From NCBI RefSeq assembly GCF_025685685.1, contig NZ_JAGSYH010000006.1, forward strand, positions 62,001 to 126,000: DNA of 64,000 nt, in the 5' to 3' direction. Positions within the stretch are counted from its first letter, which is position 1. Each line of letters opens with the position of its first letter. This stretch comes from Acidicapsa dinghuensis. GTDB taxonomy: Bacteria; Acidobacteriota; Terriglobia; Terriglobales; Acidobacteriaceae. The notes under the pieces are model-generated. The model saw only the letters and a list, made by a program, of their open reading frames with translations, was not told where the DNA came from and did not search any database. Positions 52,612 through 62,473 of the stretch are shown in pieces. The translations under genes were made by a program, and so were the position numbers.

Positions 52612-53898
52612 ATGCGCGTGGAGCGTAAGACCCACGTCCGTTTTTTCCTCGCGTTCTTGCTGTTTGTCTTGAGCGCTGTGGCATTTCTGGACCGTACGAA
52701 CGTTTCGATAGCCGGACTGCAGATCAGCAAGGAATATGGGCTGGGTAACCAACGGCTTGGCTGGATCTTCAGCGCATTCCTGATCGGCTATGCGGTGTTT
52801 CAACTGCCGGCGGGATGGCTGGCGACGCGCTTTGGTCCGCGGCGCGTGCTGGCGCTTGGGGTCTTCTGGTGGGGCATCACCACAGCTCTTACAGCGCTGA
52901 TTCCTACAGGTGAGGCGCACGCCGTGTTGCTGCTGATTTGCGTGCGGCTGGCGCTGGGCGCGGGCGAGGCCGTGGTGTATCCGGCGGCGAATCAATTTGT
53001 GGCTCGCTGGGTGCCGATGGAAGAGCGCGGGGTTATTAACGGACTAATCTTTGCTGGCGTGGGTGCAGGCAGCGGATTGACGCCTCCGCTGCTGACGCTG
53101 TTGATTGCGGATCATGGCTGGCGCGCTGCGTTCTGGGCCAGCGCGGCGATTGGCGTGTTGGCCGGGGCGGTATGGTGGCTGAGCGCGCGGGATACGCCAG
53201 AAGAGCATCCAGAGGTCTCAACCGAAGAACTGCAGACGATCCTGAAAGGGTTGCGGAGTAATCACGAAGACCGCGAACCGACAGAGCAGCCGCGTATTTC
53301 CTGGCGTGCGATCTTCAGCCGGCGTGATCTGGCAGCGTTGATGGTCGGCTATTTCAGCTTTGGATACATCGCGTGGATTTTCTTCAGCTGGTTTTTCCTC
53401 TACATGGCGCAGGTGCGCGGATTCGATCTGCATACGAGCGCGATGTTCACGATGCTGCCGTTTATCTCGATGACGGTATGCTGTCTGGCGGGCGGCCTGA
53501 TCAGCGATCTGCTGCGTGAGAAATATGGATTACGCGCCGGCCGGAATGCTCTGGCCTCTGGAGCCATGCTGCTGACGGCAGTTTTTCTGCTGCTGGGTTC
53601 GCAGGCGCGCAGTCCTGAGCTTGCGGCGTTTATTCTCGCGGGTGGCGCGGGTGCGCTATATCTTTCACAGAGCTCGTTCTGGTCGGTGTCTGTAGATATT
53701 GCGGGCAATAGCTCGGGCGTGTTTTCGAGCATGGTAAATATGGGCGGCCAGATCGGCGGTGCGGTGACGGCTTCACTGACGCCGTGGATCGCGCAGCGGT
53801 TCGGCTGGACGACTTCGTTCGGATTATCGGCTGCGCTGGCGGTAGTCGGCGCGCTGTGCTGGATGACGGTGCATCCGGAGCGGCCGCTGGAGGTTTAA
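52612..53898 (+). CDS. MFS transporter, ACS (anion:cation symporter) type
   Basis: 428 residues, about twelve membrane helices. AFLDRTNVSIAGLQISKEYG at the first helix and GWIFSAFLIGYAVFQLPAGWLATRFGPRR are typical of the ACS family (D-galactonate, glucarate, hexuronate and phthalate importers). The middle loop is SARDTPEEHPEVSTEELQ, again ACS-like. The ATG at 52612 has GGGAGAAG five bases upstream. Its stop overlaps the start of the sensor-kinase gene (TAATG). Inference: imports the sugar acid produced outside the inner membrane. Confidence 0.88.
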   Translation: MRVERKTHVRFFLAFLLFVLSAVAFLDRTNVSIAGLQISKEYGLGNQRLGWIFSAFLIGYAVFQLPAGWLATRFGPRRVLALGVFWWGITTALTALIPTGEAHAVLLLICVRLALGAGEAVVYPAANQFVARWVPMEERGVINGLIFAGVGAGSGLTPPLLTLLIADHGWRAAFWASAAIGVLAGAVWWLSARDTPEEHPEVSTEELQTILKGLRSNHEDREPTEQPRISWRAIFSRRDLAALMVGYFSFGYIAWIFFSWFFLYMAQVRGFDLHTSAMFTMLPFISMTVCCLAGGLISDLLREKYGLRAGRNALASGAMLLTAVFLLLGSQARSPELAAFILAGGAGALYLSQSSFWSVSVDIAGNSSGVFSSMVNMGGQIGGAVTASLTPWIAQRFGWTTSFGLSAALAVVGALCWMTVHPERPLEV

Positions 53899-56800
53899 TG
53901 AGGTCTGGTTGTCGCCGCAACACGGAGCAACGAACGAAGCGCAGGTGGGCGCAACCGGGAGTATGGCTCGTCATTGCATGCATGAATGTGACGGTGGTAT
54001 GCGGCGTCGCTCGGCAGGCATGGGGAATTCCAAGAGCAAATCTCTCGCTTTCGGAGTATCAGAAGCAGGAATGGCAGGTAGAGGACGGCCTGCCAGCGAA
54101 CAATGTCCGAGCGATTGCACAGCGCGCGGACGGATCGCTGGTGATAGCTACGTCAGCGGGCATTTCGTCTTTCGATGGCATTCATTTTCGCGCGGAGCCT
54201 ATAGATGGAGCAGCAGCCGGCGATCCTGATCGCGACAATGAAGCGGTCAACGCTGTTTTGCCGGTTGGCGCTGACGAGATGTGGATCGGTACGGATGGCC
54301 GGGGCGTACTGCATCAGACAGCCTCAGGCACCGTGAACGTCAGCGAAGCTGCAGGAAGATATCACGAACGCATTCGTAATTTGTATCGTGATACGCACGG
54401 AGTGGTCTGGATCGCGACGCAGAATGGTGTGGAGCGTTTTGCGAACGGCAAACTGGAAGCTGTCAATGCCGGGGGGATGATCATTGGATCGATTGTCGCA
54501 CCGTTTGCGGAAGGCAGCGATGGCGGCATGTTCTTTGTCACTTCGTCTGGACTGTATCGATGGAAGCATGGGGAGGTCGCACCGTACCTACTACACGAGA
54601 TACAGAACGAGCCTGCTATTGCGCTCTATCGCGATGTGCAGGGGAATGTGTGGGTGGGCACATCGCATCATGTTGTGGAATTGACTCTGAAAAAGGCATT
54701 GCAGGAAAGCAGAGGCGGTCGTGAATATGACGAGGCTGTGAAAGCCTCAGTGCCGGATTCAGTGTCTGTCATGATTGGCGATGCCATGGGCAATCTCTGG
54801 ATCGGCACACGACGTGCAGGCTTGTGGCGTCTTTCGAAGGAGGGACTGCAAGGTTGGAGTACGCATGACGGATTGGCAGACGATGCAATTCGTTCTCTGT
54901 TTCTTGATGACGAGCAGAACTTGTGGGTGGGAATGCTCTCGGGAGGATTGAGCCGATGGCGTAAGGGAGCTTTGGCTCCGTATGGCGATCCGGAAGGAAT
55001 GCACGCTACCTACACTGCAAACGTGCTGGCCGACAGCCATGGCGACTTGTGGCTTGGCACATGGGACAAGGGATTGTTTCGCCGTCATGATGGACGGTTG
55101 ATCCCTACGAGTCCGCCGGGCATGCCGATCTCGACGCCAATTCGCGCACTGGCTGAGGATCGCAAGCATCAGGTATGGGTGGGTACCTGGTACGACGGTA
55201 TCTATCGCTACGACGGCAGCACATTTCACCACTATCACCTATCTAATGAATCGCCGGGTAACGCCGTGAGCGCGATTCTGACGGCAAAAGATGGCGGCCT
55301 GTGGATTGGCACTTACACGGGACTGCTCTATTTTGCGAAGGGCGAACCTTCCCGGTATGGCGGTGTTCTGTTTCTGGATTCGCAGCTCGTCACATGCCTG
55401 TTGGAGGATCGTGATGGATCTGTGCTGGTGGGTACCAACGCAGGACTTTATCGCGTGCGTAATGGCAAGACCCAGACAATCGACGGATTGGATCACGCGT
55501 ATATTCTTTCGCTGACGATCGATAGCGGAGGTTATGTATGGGTCGGTACGAAGCGCGGCGGTTTAATGGCAATGGTCGGAGATCACGTCACAGCTGTGCC
55601 AGCAGGTGCCGGGTTTCCTGAGTTTCAGGTAAACACTGCAATCGAGGATAAGGATGCGCATCTCTGGTTCGGCACATCCCGGGGCATTGTGCGTGTTGCA
55701 GCAGCGGATCTGCATGCGGTGATGGAGGGCAGACGCAACACCCTGTCGGCAGTGATTCTGGACAAGGCCGATGGCATGCGATCAAGCGAGTGCAGCGGGC
55801 CTTCGTTGCCACTTGCGGCGCGTATGCCGGACGATACGCTGTGGTTTGCAACAACCAAAGGGTTTGTACATACGACCGATGCAGCAGAGATGCTCGGTGG
55901 TTCGCAGCCCGCAGCACGAATCATGGGCTGGACGCCCATGATTGATCCGAACTCTGCTGAGCTGGTTCCGACGACGTCGAAGAAGCTTGTGGATCTGGAG
56001 GCAGGCCATAGCGATCTGCTGCTCTTTTTTCACGCCAAGCTGCTTTCGAATCCTTCGCATCTGGAATTCCGCTATAGGCTGACGGGATACGACTCGTCCT
56101 GGACCACAACGCGGGCGCATGTGGCGCGATACAGGCATTTGCCGCCGGGGAACTATACGTTTGAAGTGCAGGCGCGCCGGAGTGGGGAAGACTGGTCGAC
56201 ACCTGTGGCGACGATCGCGGTAAAGCAATCGCCATTTATCTATCAGACCTGGTATTTTTACGCACTTCTGTTCTTGATTGCGGTGGCGGTGGTGATACAG
56301 ATATTCCGCAGGCGGCTGCAGTTGATGAAAGGGCGCATGGGTATCGTGCTCGAAGAGCGGAGCCGCATTGCGCGAGAATGTCACGACACACTGATGGCGG
56401 GCTTTGCTGCAGTGTCGTGGCAGCTTGAGGCGACAGCAAAGTTGTTTCGCGATAGCAAGTCGGAAAGCACGCCGGCAGCGCAATCGTGCGCATTGGCACG
56501 AAGTATGGTGTCGCATTGTCAGGCCGAGGCCAGGCGCATTATCTGGGATTTGCGTGACACGGACGAAGTGACGAATGTGTTGTCGCATGCGCTGGCGCGC
56601 ACGCTGTCGGCCAACGTGGCTCCGGAAACGATTGAAACGACGTTTGAAGTGGATGGAGATGAGCTTCCGCTGGCGCCTGGCTGCGTTCATCACCTGGTGT
56701 GCATCGGGCAGGAGGCCGTGTCGAACGCGATCAAGCATGCTGAAGCCCGGCATATTGCGATTCAACTGAGGTATGACGATGATGCCCTGGCGCTTTCAAT

Positions 56801-57029
56801 CCGCGACGATGGGCGGGGTTTTCAACGCGGAGATGCGAAGGAAGGAAACAGCAAGCATTTCGGTATTTCTGTGATGGAGGAGCGAGCCCGCAAGGTTGGC
56901 GGCATGCTTCGTTTGCAGACTATGCCGGGTGTCGGCACAGAGGTAACTGTAGATGTGCCGTTCAATCCGCTGCTGCAGCCGCTGCGACGGGACCAGGAGC
57001 ATCATGTTATTCGCTGGATTGGTATATGA
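53898..57029 (+). CDS. Sensor histidine kinase with periplasmic propeller and Y_Y_Y domain
   Basis: 1,043 residues, starting at the ATG that overlaps the MFS stop. A leader helix (GVWLVIACMNVTVVCGVA) precedes about a dozen Reg_prop repeats forming a two-propeller sensor (for example NNVRAIAQRADGSLVIATS and RSLFLDDEQNLWVGMLSGG). A Y_Y_Y domain follows (LEFRYRLTGYDSSWTTT, LPPGNYTFEVQARR), then a membrane helix (WYFYALLFLIAVAVVIQIF), HisKA_3 with His829 in ECHDTLMAGF, and HATPase (EAVSNAIKHAEARHI, IRDDGRGF). These hybrid-type sensors detect saccharides in the periplasm. Ends in a 4-bp overlap with the regulator gene. Confidence 0.92.
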   Translation: MRSGCRRNTEQRTKRRWAQPGVWLVIACMNVTVVCGVARQAWGIPRANLSLSEYQKQEWQVEDGLPANNVRAIAQRADGSLVIATSAGISSFDGIHFRAEPIDGAAAGDPDRDNEAVNAVLPVGADEMWIGTDGRGVLHQTASGTVNVSEAAGRYHERIRNLYRDTHGVVWIATQNGVERFANGKLEAVNAGGMIIGSIVAPFAEGSDGGMFFVTSSGLYRWKHGEVAPYLLHEIQNEPAIALYRDVQGNVWVGTSHHVVELTLKKALQESRGGREYDEAVKASVPDSVSVMIGDAMGNLWIGTRRAGLWRLSKEGLQGWSTHDGLADDAIRSLFLDDEQNLWVGMLSGGLSRWRKGALAPYGDPEGMHATYTANVLADSHGDLWLGTWDKGLFRRHDGRLIPTSPPGMPISTPIRALAEDRKHQVWVGTWYDGIYRYDGSTFHHYHLSNESPGNAVSAILTAKDGGLWIGTYTGLLYFAKGEPSRYGGVLFLDSQLVTCLLEDRDGSVLVGTNAGLYRVRNGKTQTIDGLDHAYILSLTIDSGGYVWVGTKRGGLMAMVGDHVTAVPAGAGFPEFQVNTAIEDKDAHLWFGTSRGIVRVAAADLHAVMEGRRNTLSAVILDKADGMRSSECSGPSLPLAARMPDDTLWFATTKGFVHTTDAAEMLGGSQPAARIMGWTPMIDPNSAELVPTTSKKLVDLEAGHSDLLLFFHAKLLSNPSHLEFRYRLTGYDSSWTTTRAHVARYRHLPPGNYTFEVQARRSGEDWSTPVATIAVKQSPFIYQTWYFYALLFLIAVAVVIQIFRRRLQLMKGRMGIVLEERSRIARECHDTLMAGFAAVSWQLEATAKLFRDSKSESTPAAQSCALARSMVSHCQAEARRIIWDLRDTDEVTNVLSHALARTLSANVAPETIETTFEVDGDELPLAPGCVHHLVCIGQEAVSNAIKHAEARHIAIQLRYDDDALALSIRDDGRGFQRGDAKEGNSKHFGISVMEERARKVGGMLRLQTMPGVGTEVTVDVPFNPLLQPLRRDQEHHVIRWIGI

Positions 57030-57649
57030 AACAGATACGTGTTTTGTTGATTGAGGATCATTTTCTGGCCCGGATGGCCTTACATTCCGTTCTGTCGGGG
57101 CACGCACAGATTGAGATTGTGGGAGAGGCCAGCGATGGAGAGGCTGGGGTGGCTATGTATCGCAAGCTCAAGCCGGACGTTGCTGTGGTTGACCTGCGGC
57201 TGCCGCGCATCAGTGGATTTGATGTGATCGCGATGCTGAAGCGAGAGTTTTCGAACGCGCGCATGGTGGTGCTCTCGAATTATCACGGTAGCGAAGATAT
57301 CTATCGCGCAGTACAGAATGGCGCGATGGCATACCTGACAAAAGATGCGAGCGGGGAAGAGCTGCTAAACGCGATCCAGAATGTACATAGAGGGCTACGG
57401 TATCTGCCGCACGTCGCATTGGACAGGCTGGCTGAGCGCATGCCTGCCGTCGAACTTACGCCGCGCGAGACAGAGGTGCTTTCGTGCATCACGAAGGGAT
57501 TCAGCAATCGCGAGATAGCAGATGAGTTGGGGATTGCCGAGAAGACAGTGCGCATTCATGTGAGCGCGGTACTCGACAAGATGGGCGCGCGCGATCGTAC
57601 GCAGGCTACGATTTTTGCCTTGCAGCGCGGGTTGGTACATCTAGACTGA
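57026..57649 (+). CDS. NarL/FixJ-type response regulator
   Basis: 207 residues. The receiver has VLLIEDH, the phospho-Asp56 in PDVAVVDLRLPR, and AYLTKDASGEEL with the conserved lysine, so it is complete. The output is a LuxR-type HTH: LTPRETEVLSCITKGFSNREIADELGIAEKTVRIHVSAVLDKMG. ATG overlaps the kinase stop (ATGA), a cognate pair. NarL-type regulators bind short inverted repeats as dimers; the 16-bp palindromes at 52345, 52486 and 57829 are candidate sites. Inference: it activates the oxidase-lactonase and TonB-receptor units. Confidence 0.93.
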   Translation: MKQIRVLLIEDHFLARMALHSVLSGHAQIEIVGEASDGEAGVAMYRKLKPDVAVVDLRLPRISGFDVIAMLKREFSNARMVVLSNYHGSEDIYRAVQNGAMAYLTKDASGEELLNAIQNVHRGLRYLPHVALDRLAERMPAVELTPRETEVLSCITKGFSNREIADELGIAEKTVRIHVSAVLDKMGARDRTQATIFALQRGLVHLD

Positions 57650-58014
57650 TCCGTTTTGAGTGTTCGGAAGATAAACGTTTTATCGACTGGCTCTGATTTC
57701 GCGGATCATCTCTCGACGTCTTCTCCTCGTCGCGGAAGTTATAGGATCTTCTTGCTTTAAGCGTGTTGGCGCGGCGTCTTAAAAACTCAGACACTGGGCT
57801 CCCGTATTTTTGCGCCTTCTTATGCCGGTAGGGCATTTGTCCTAGAAAAAGAACCGTCACCAGACCGATGACAGGTTTTTCATCTCGTAATCCAATCGTG
57901 ACATTCAAGAAACATGTGCGTGCGCTGCCGCGTAATCGTCGCAGCGTAGTTCCGGTGTTCGATCGCGATAGCGCAAGAACTCCCTGGATGGCCAGGATTG
58001 TTAGGAGACCTCCC
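57650..58014 (+). other. Intergenic region with operator, TonB-receptor promoter side
   Basis: 365 bp between the regulator stop and the receptor start. It holds operator copy 3 (57829-57844). I see no gene. A longer in-frame extension of the receptor (from 57868) would run through here, but lacks a signal peptide at its N-terminus. Confidence 0.6.
57829..57844. promoter_or_regulatory. Palindromic operator, copy 3
   Basis: TAGGGCATTTGTCCTA, which matches the reverse complement of copy 1 at 15 of 16 bases. It lies 171 bp upstream of the TonB-receptor start. Confidence 0.6.
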
Positions 58015-61000
58015 GTGAAGAAAGTATTCGTTTGTTGTCTCGCCCTCTTGCTGAGCCCGATGTTCCTGCGTTCTCAGGTGGCGAACAATACATCGCTGGT
58101 CGGCACTGTTACCGACTCGGCTGGAAGTGCGATCAGTAACGGACATGTGATCGCCGTGGAAGAAAGCACCAAGGTAAAGTCCGAGGCGCAAACCAATGGC
58201 GAAGGCTACTACGCAATTACGTATATTCTGCCGGGTACGTATGACGTCACAGTGGAAATGCAGGGCTTCAAAAAGCTGACGAAGACTGGCGTGGTAGTGC
58301 CGAACAATGAAGCAGTCCGGACTGATTTTGCGATGCAGGTTGGATCGGTTGATGCAACGGTTACGGTGAGCGCGAATACGCCTCCGATGTCTACGGATGA
58401 TGCGACGCTGGGCGAAACGATTGCGTCCGATCAGGTGCAGGATCTTCCGGTTCAGGGGCATAACGCGCTGGAGGAAGCAGCCTTGACCTCCAATGTCATT
58501 ATCGGAAGCAAAACGAGCTACTCCGGCAATCCTCCAGGCGTGGATTTTATCGGTGCTGGGCAGCGCGAGACGCAGAATGAGCAGACGCTCGATGGCGTCA
58601 CGATCATGAACAACCTGGGCAATGTGACGGCTACGCGCCCCAGTGCAGACATGGTTTCGGAAGTTCAGATGCAGAGTGGAAACTACACGGCTCAGTACGG
58701 CGCCTATCTTGGCGTGCACGTGAACCTGGTAAGTAAGAACGGCACAAACCAACTTCACGGCACTGCGTACGACTACATCAAGAACACAGCTTTCGATTCG
58801 CACAACTTTTTCGATACGCCGGTCCAGGCGAAAACACCGCAGAACTATAACCAATACGGCGTTACGGTCGGCGGCCCCTTATGGATTCCGAAGGTTTATA
58901 ATGGGCACGACAAGACCTTCTTCTTCGGCGCATACGAAAAAATCAACCAAAAGGTGACAACCGCAGGAACGACTACCGTGCTGACTCCTGCCATGGAAGG
59001 AAACGGGACGGCATATCCGGGAGAAGGTGACTTCTCAGCGCTAGGATCTTGGAATTTCGGCACTGATACTTGTGCGCCTCCCCCAGGGGCGCCGGCAACC
59101 CAAACCACGGGGATATGTATTAAAGATCCGAATACAGGTGCGTACTACGTTAACAACGTAATACCGGCGAGCGAACTGTCCACGGGCACCGCGGCCATAG
59201 CAAAGCTTTATGAAACAATGGTTCCGCAACCCAACGTTTCGGGGGTCAACAACAACATCTTCAACGTGCCCTTTGCCAATACGCTCTTTGTTCGGCAGAC
59301 GCTGGAGCGCGTAGACGAAAACATCGGAGAGAAGATCAAGATTTTTGGGCGCTTCCACTGGCAGGACATGACGTATGCCAACGGAAACGAAGTTCCTGTC
59401 AGTGCTGGATATGGTCCGACCCATAGCCGTAATTACGCCTTCGGATACACGCATATAATCACGCCGAATTTGATCAATGACGCCCGCATCGGCGTGAACA
59501 CATTTTTGACCGACGCAGTGAATTACTGGTATGAAAACGGGATCAAAGGTGCCGGCACGGCTCTAGGCATTCCTGGATTCAACTACGACACCACTCAGGG
59601 CCAGCCCGGCGTTCCCAACGTTCAGGTCACTTCCGCAAGCGGAATGAACATCGGAAACAATGGAACTAACTGGTTCCAGGATGATCGCGCCATCGATGCA
59701 TACGACCAGATCAGTTACACGCATGGCAGACACAGCATCATGGGCGGCATCGAATTCCGAAAGCTGGAAACGGGACGCATCGCAACCAATGAGTCCCTGG
59801 GCGAGTTCACCTTCAATGGAACGGTCACTGGTTATGGCGCCGCCGATTTTGTTCTTGGCCTACCGAATAGCGTACAGACGCCTCCTGACAGCATCAAGGG
59901 CTCGGTGGCAGAGTGGCGCGACGGCTTCTTTGCACTGGACAACTGGCAGGTGACTCCGAAGCTGACCGTCAACTACGGACTGCGCTATGATCTGCCTACG
60001 GTTCCGTACAGTTTGAACGGTTACACGCGCATCATGAGCGAAGACCAGACGGAACTGCTTCCCACCTCCTCGGCCAATTCAGCTGCGTCATGGGTTCCAG
60101 TCCCTGGCCTCAAGTTAGGTAGCGCTACTCACGACAACTGGGGACCGCGTCTCGGCTTTGCTTACCGGCCCTTCGAAAAGACGGTGGTGCGCGGTGGCGG
60201 CGGCTTCTTCTACAACGCCAACCAACTCAATAGCTTTACTTTGCTGACCAGCAATAACTATCCGTTTGGAGCAGTCTTTACTTTTAGCGACGCCCAAGGC
60301 ACTCCAGGGAATCCATTGTCATTTACCAATCCCACGCCAGGCGCAGCAACAGCATCCGCAGTTACGGGAACCTGCGACCCGAAGTGCACCTATGGAAGCG
60401 CAGTAACCTACGATCCAAGAAACAAGACCCAGCGCAGTTATCAATGGAATGTTTCAGTCGGAGAGGAGTTATGGAAAGGAGCAGCAATCGAAGGGCAGTA
60501 TGTAGGCTCTCATTCTCTGGATCTCGACATCAGCCAATACGACAACGAGCCTAACGAAATCACGCTCGGCACAGTCTTCAGTCAGCCGACCAAGGTGAAT
60601 GTCAACAGCGCACAGGGGAGCTGCGGACAGGCAAATTGCCTTGTACGACCCAATCAGCTCTTCGGATCGATTCGTGATTTGAGAGATATTGCCTACTCTC
60701 ACTACAACGGATTGAACGTAATCCTGCGGCAACGGATGTCCAATGGATTCTCTGGGCAATTCAGCTACACGTGGTCGCATGATCTGGATGTTTCAAGCGA
60801 CTCAAACGGCGGCGGTACTGCCACGGATCCTTATGACATCTCCTACGATTACGGCAATTCAAACTGGGATATCCGGCATCGCTTCGTGGGTGTGTTCTCG
60901 TACACTTTGCCGCCTGTCACAGGTGTAAGCCGTCTGGTGCAGGAAGCGATCGGCGGATGGCAGATCAATGACGTTCTCAATCTACAGACAGGAATGCCAT

Positions 61001-61497
61001 TTAACGTCACGCTTGGATACAACAGTGCAGGCTTAAGTACAGGCACGGAACGTCCAAGCTGGGTGCACAAGCCATTCTCAACCTGTAATCAGAAGAATGA
61101 ACTCATTGCAGGTGCAGCGGCGAGTTGCATTGACAGCGATGCGTACATATTGCCGGTCGCTCAGCAGACAGTTACCCCAACTGGCACTATCTACAACTAT
61201 GCCTATGGCAACGTGGCGAGGAACTACCTGCATGGACCGGGGTTCACATACGACAACTTCTCAATCTTCAAGAATTTTCCTATCGCGGAAAGAGCCAAAT
61301 TTCAACTCCGCCTGGAGGCGGCCAATGTATTCAACCATCCGAGCGCTTCCAATCCAAATGCAACTCTGAGTGCGGCATCCGTTAACAGCACAGCCATCAG
61401 TTCGAGCAACTTTGGAACAATCACCAGCGTACAGACGATTCCTGGAGAACTGACTGGCGCTCGCGTGGTCTCATTTGCGGGCAAGTTCATCTTCTAG
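58015..61497 (+). CDS. TonB-dependent receptor, Oar type
   Basis: 1,160 residues. The GTG at 58015 has TTAGGAG seven bases upstream and opens a Sec leader (KKVFVCCLALLLSPMFLRSQ). A carboxypeptidase-regulatory (CarboxypepD_reg) domain follows (about 25-105: LVGTVTDSAGSAISNGHV, YYAITYILPGTYDVTVEMQG), then a plug (LPVQGHNALEEAAL, SEVQMQSGNYTAQYG, GVHVNLVSKNGTNQLHGTAY) and a ~900-residue beta-barrel ending in aromatic VSFAGKFIF. This is the acidobacterial Oar-like form used for active uptake of saccharides or peptides. Operator copy 3 lies upstream, a terminator downstream. Ligand unknown; the locus suggests a carbohydrate. Confidence 0.93.
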   Translation: MKKVFVCCLALLLSPMFLRSQVANNTSLVGTVTDSAGSAISNGHVIAVEESTKVKSEAQTNGEGYYAITYILPGTYDVTVEMQGFKKLTKTGVVVPNNEAVRTDFAMQVGSVDATVTVSANTPPMSTDDATLGETIASDQVQDLPVQGHNALEEAALTSNVIIGSKTSYSGNPPGVDFIGAGQRETQNEQTLDGVTIMNNLGNVTATRPSADMVSEVQMQSGNYTAQYGAYLGVHVNLVSKNGTNQLHGTAYDYIKNTAFDSHNFFDTPVQAKTPQNYNQYGVTVGGPLWIPKVYNGHDKTFFFGAYEKINQKVTTAGTTTVLTPAMEGNGTAYPGEGDFSALGSWNFGTDTCAPPPGAPATQTTGICIKDPNTGAYYVNNVIPASELSTGTAAIAKLYETMVPQPNVSGVNNNIFNVPFANTLFVRQTLERVDENIGEKIKIFGRFHWQDMTYANGNEVPVSAGYGPTHSRNYAFGYTHIITPNLINDARIGVNTFLTDAVNYWYENGIKGAGTALGIPGFNYDTTQGQPGVPNVQVTSASGMNIGNNGTNWFQDDRAIDAYDQISYTHGRHSIMGGIEFRKLETGRIATNESLGEFTFNGTVTGYGAADFVLGLPNSVQTPPDSIKGSVAEWRDGFFALDNWQVTPKLTVNYGLRYDLPTVPYSLNGYTRIMSEDQTELLPTSSANSAASWVPVPGLKLGSATHDNWGPRLGFAYRPFEKTVVRGGGGFFYNANQLNSFTLLTSNNYPFGAVFTFSDAQGTPGNPLSFTNPTPGAATASAVTGTCDPKCTYGSAVTYDPRNKTQRSYQWNVSVGEELWKGAAIEGQYVGSHSLDLDISQYDNEPNEITLGTVFSQPTKVNVNSAQGSCGQANCLVRPNQLFGSIRDLRDIAYSHYNGLNVILRQRMSNGFSGQFSYTWSHDLDVSSDSNGGGTATDPYDISYDYGNSNWDIRHRFVGVFSYTLPPVTGVSRLVQEAIGGWQINDVLNLQTGMPFNVTLGYNSAGLSTGTERPSWVHKPFSTCNQKNELIAGAAASCIDSDAYILPVAQQTVTPTGTIYNYAYGNVARNYLHGPGFTYDNFSIFKNFPIAERAKFQLRLEAANVFNHPSASNPNATLSAASVNSTAISSSNFGTITSVQTIPGELTGARVVSFAGKFIF

Positions 61498-61512
61498 TGC
61501 ACTATCCTTCCT

Positions 61513-61548
61513 CGCGGCCGGGAGAAATTCCGGCCGCGGTCTTTTCTC
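61513..61548 (+). terminator. Rho-independent terminator of the TonB-receptor gene
   Basis: 9-bp stem CGCGGCCGG / CCGGCCGCG, 8-base loop, then GTCTTTTCTC. It starts 16 bp after the receptor stop. Confidence 0.85.
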
Positions 61549-61602
61549 ATTGCTCGAAAGAAGTGTTCCGGCATCTGGATGATGCGTTACATTGCAAGAG
61601 TT

Positions 61603-62412
61603 ATGAAAAATAACCCTTCACTTCCAATGCGATTTCTCTTGAAGAGTTTAAGAATTCCCCGCGTGCGGCAGTCAGGAATCACCTTGCTTACGACAATCGT
61701 GGTCGTTGCTATTGCTCATCTGCTGTTTGCCAATGAGCCGCGTACAGCTGCGGAATATGCATCGGATCCAGCGGCATTGATCGAGGCCTACAAGCATGTG
61801 GAGGCTGCTTCGGTATCGGATGCGATCGAGCAGTTTTATCACGAGAAGCATTACATGTCGCATCGCATGCAATCTGTGTTTCCGACGAAGTTTGCCGGGA
61901 CGGCGCTCACTGTGAAGTTGGTGAAGCAGGAGAATCACGATCCGGATGCGCTCTCAGGGATGCTGAGCGCGATCGATTCTGGCAGTTCCGGATCGGTGTA
62001 TGTGATGCAGGTGGAGGATGGTGCGGATATCGCCGGCATGGGAGGCCTGATGGGCACTGCGATGGCTGCGCGTGGATTTTCAGGAGCTGTGATTGATGGC
62101 GGTGTGCGGGATATCCCGCAACTGAAGCGGATTGGATTTCCGGTGTATGCGACTGGGCCGGTGCCTTCGACTTCAGTGGGTCACTATCGCTTTGGCGGAA
62201 GCAATGTTCCGATTGATTGCGATGGAGTGAAGGTAAATCCGAACGATATTATTGTGGCGGATCAGGATGGTGTGGTTGTGGTTCCACGAGAACATGCAGC
62301 GGATGTGCTGGTGCGCGCACAGCAACTAGATAACAGCGAGCACTCCATGTATCCGTTTATCGAGAAGTACCGTTCTATCGTTGAAGCCGTGAAGAAGTTT
62401 GGAAGAATATAG
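61603..62412 (+). CDS. RraA-like (demethylmenaquinone methyltransferase/HMG aldolase family) protein, membrane-anchored
   Basis: 269 residues. The hydrophobic segment SGITLLTTIVVVAIAHLLFA near residue 35 is a signal anchor. The RraA-like domain follows: VEAASVSDAIEQFY, FAGTALTVKLVKQ, GGLMGTAMAARGFSGAVIDG, GVRDIPQLKRIGFPVYATGP and DIIVADQDGVVVVPRE. Real members are RNase E inhibitors or 4-hydroxy-4-methyl-2-oxoglutarate/oxaloacetate lyases; the G-x-R-D (VRD) residues of the aldolase site are kept. An exported RraA-like protein points to a catabolic rather than a regulatory role. Start chosen as ATG at 61603 (AAGAG close upstream); an in-frame ATG at 61579 is an alternative. Followed 61 bp later by the PLP enzyme. 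Confidence 0.8.
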   Translation: MKNNPSLPMRFLLKSLRIPRVRQSGITLLTTIVVVAIAHLLFANEPRTAAEYASDPAALIEAYKHVEAASVSDAIEQFYHEKHYMSHRMQSVFPTKFAGTALTVKLVKQENHDPDALSGMLSAIDSGSSGSVYVMQVEDGADIAGMGGLMGTAMAARGFSGAVIDGGVRDIPQLKRIGFPVYATGPVPSTSVGHYRFGGSNVPIDCDGVKVNPNDIIVADQDGVVVVPREHAADVLVRAQQLDNSEHSMYPFIEKYRSIVEAVKKFGRI

Positions 62413-62473
62413 AGCTGCAAAGATTAGATTGGGAAGGTGGCGCGCAGGATGCTTGCGCAAGGAGGCTTGAGGC

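Noticed and set aside
55782..56765. A 327-residue minus-strand frame inside the sensor-kinase gene.
   Set aside because: Arg/His/Cys-rich with no motif. The plus strand encodes the Y_Y_Y, HisKA_3 and HATPase domains without interruption.
57880..58854. A 324-residue minus-strand frame across the start of the TonB receptor.
   Set aside because: No domain or ribosome site, and it would run over the operator and the receptor leader and plug.
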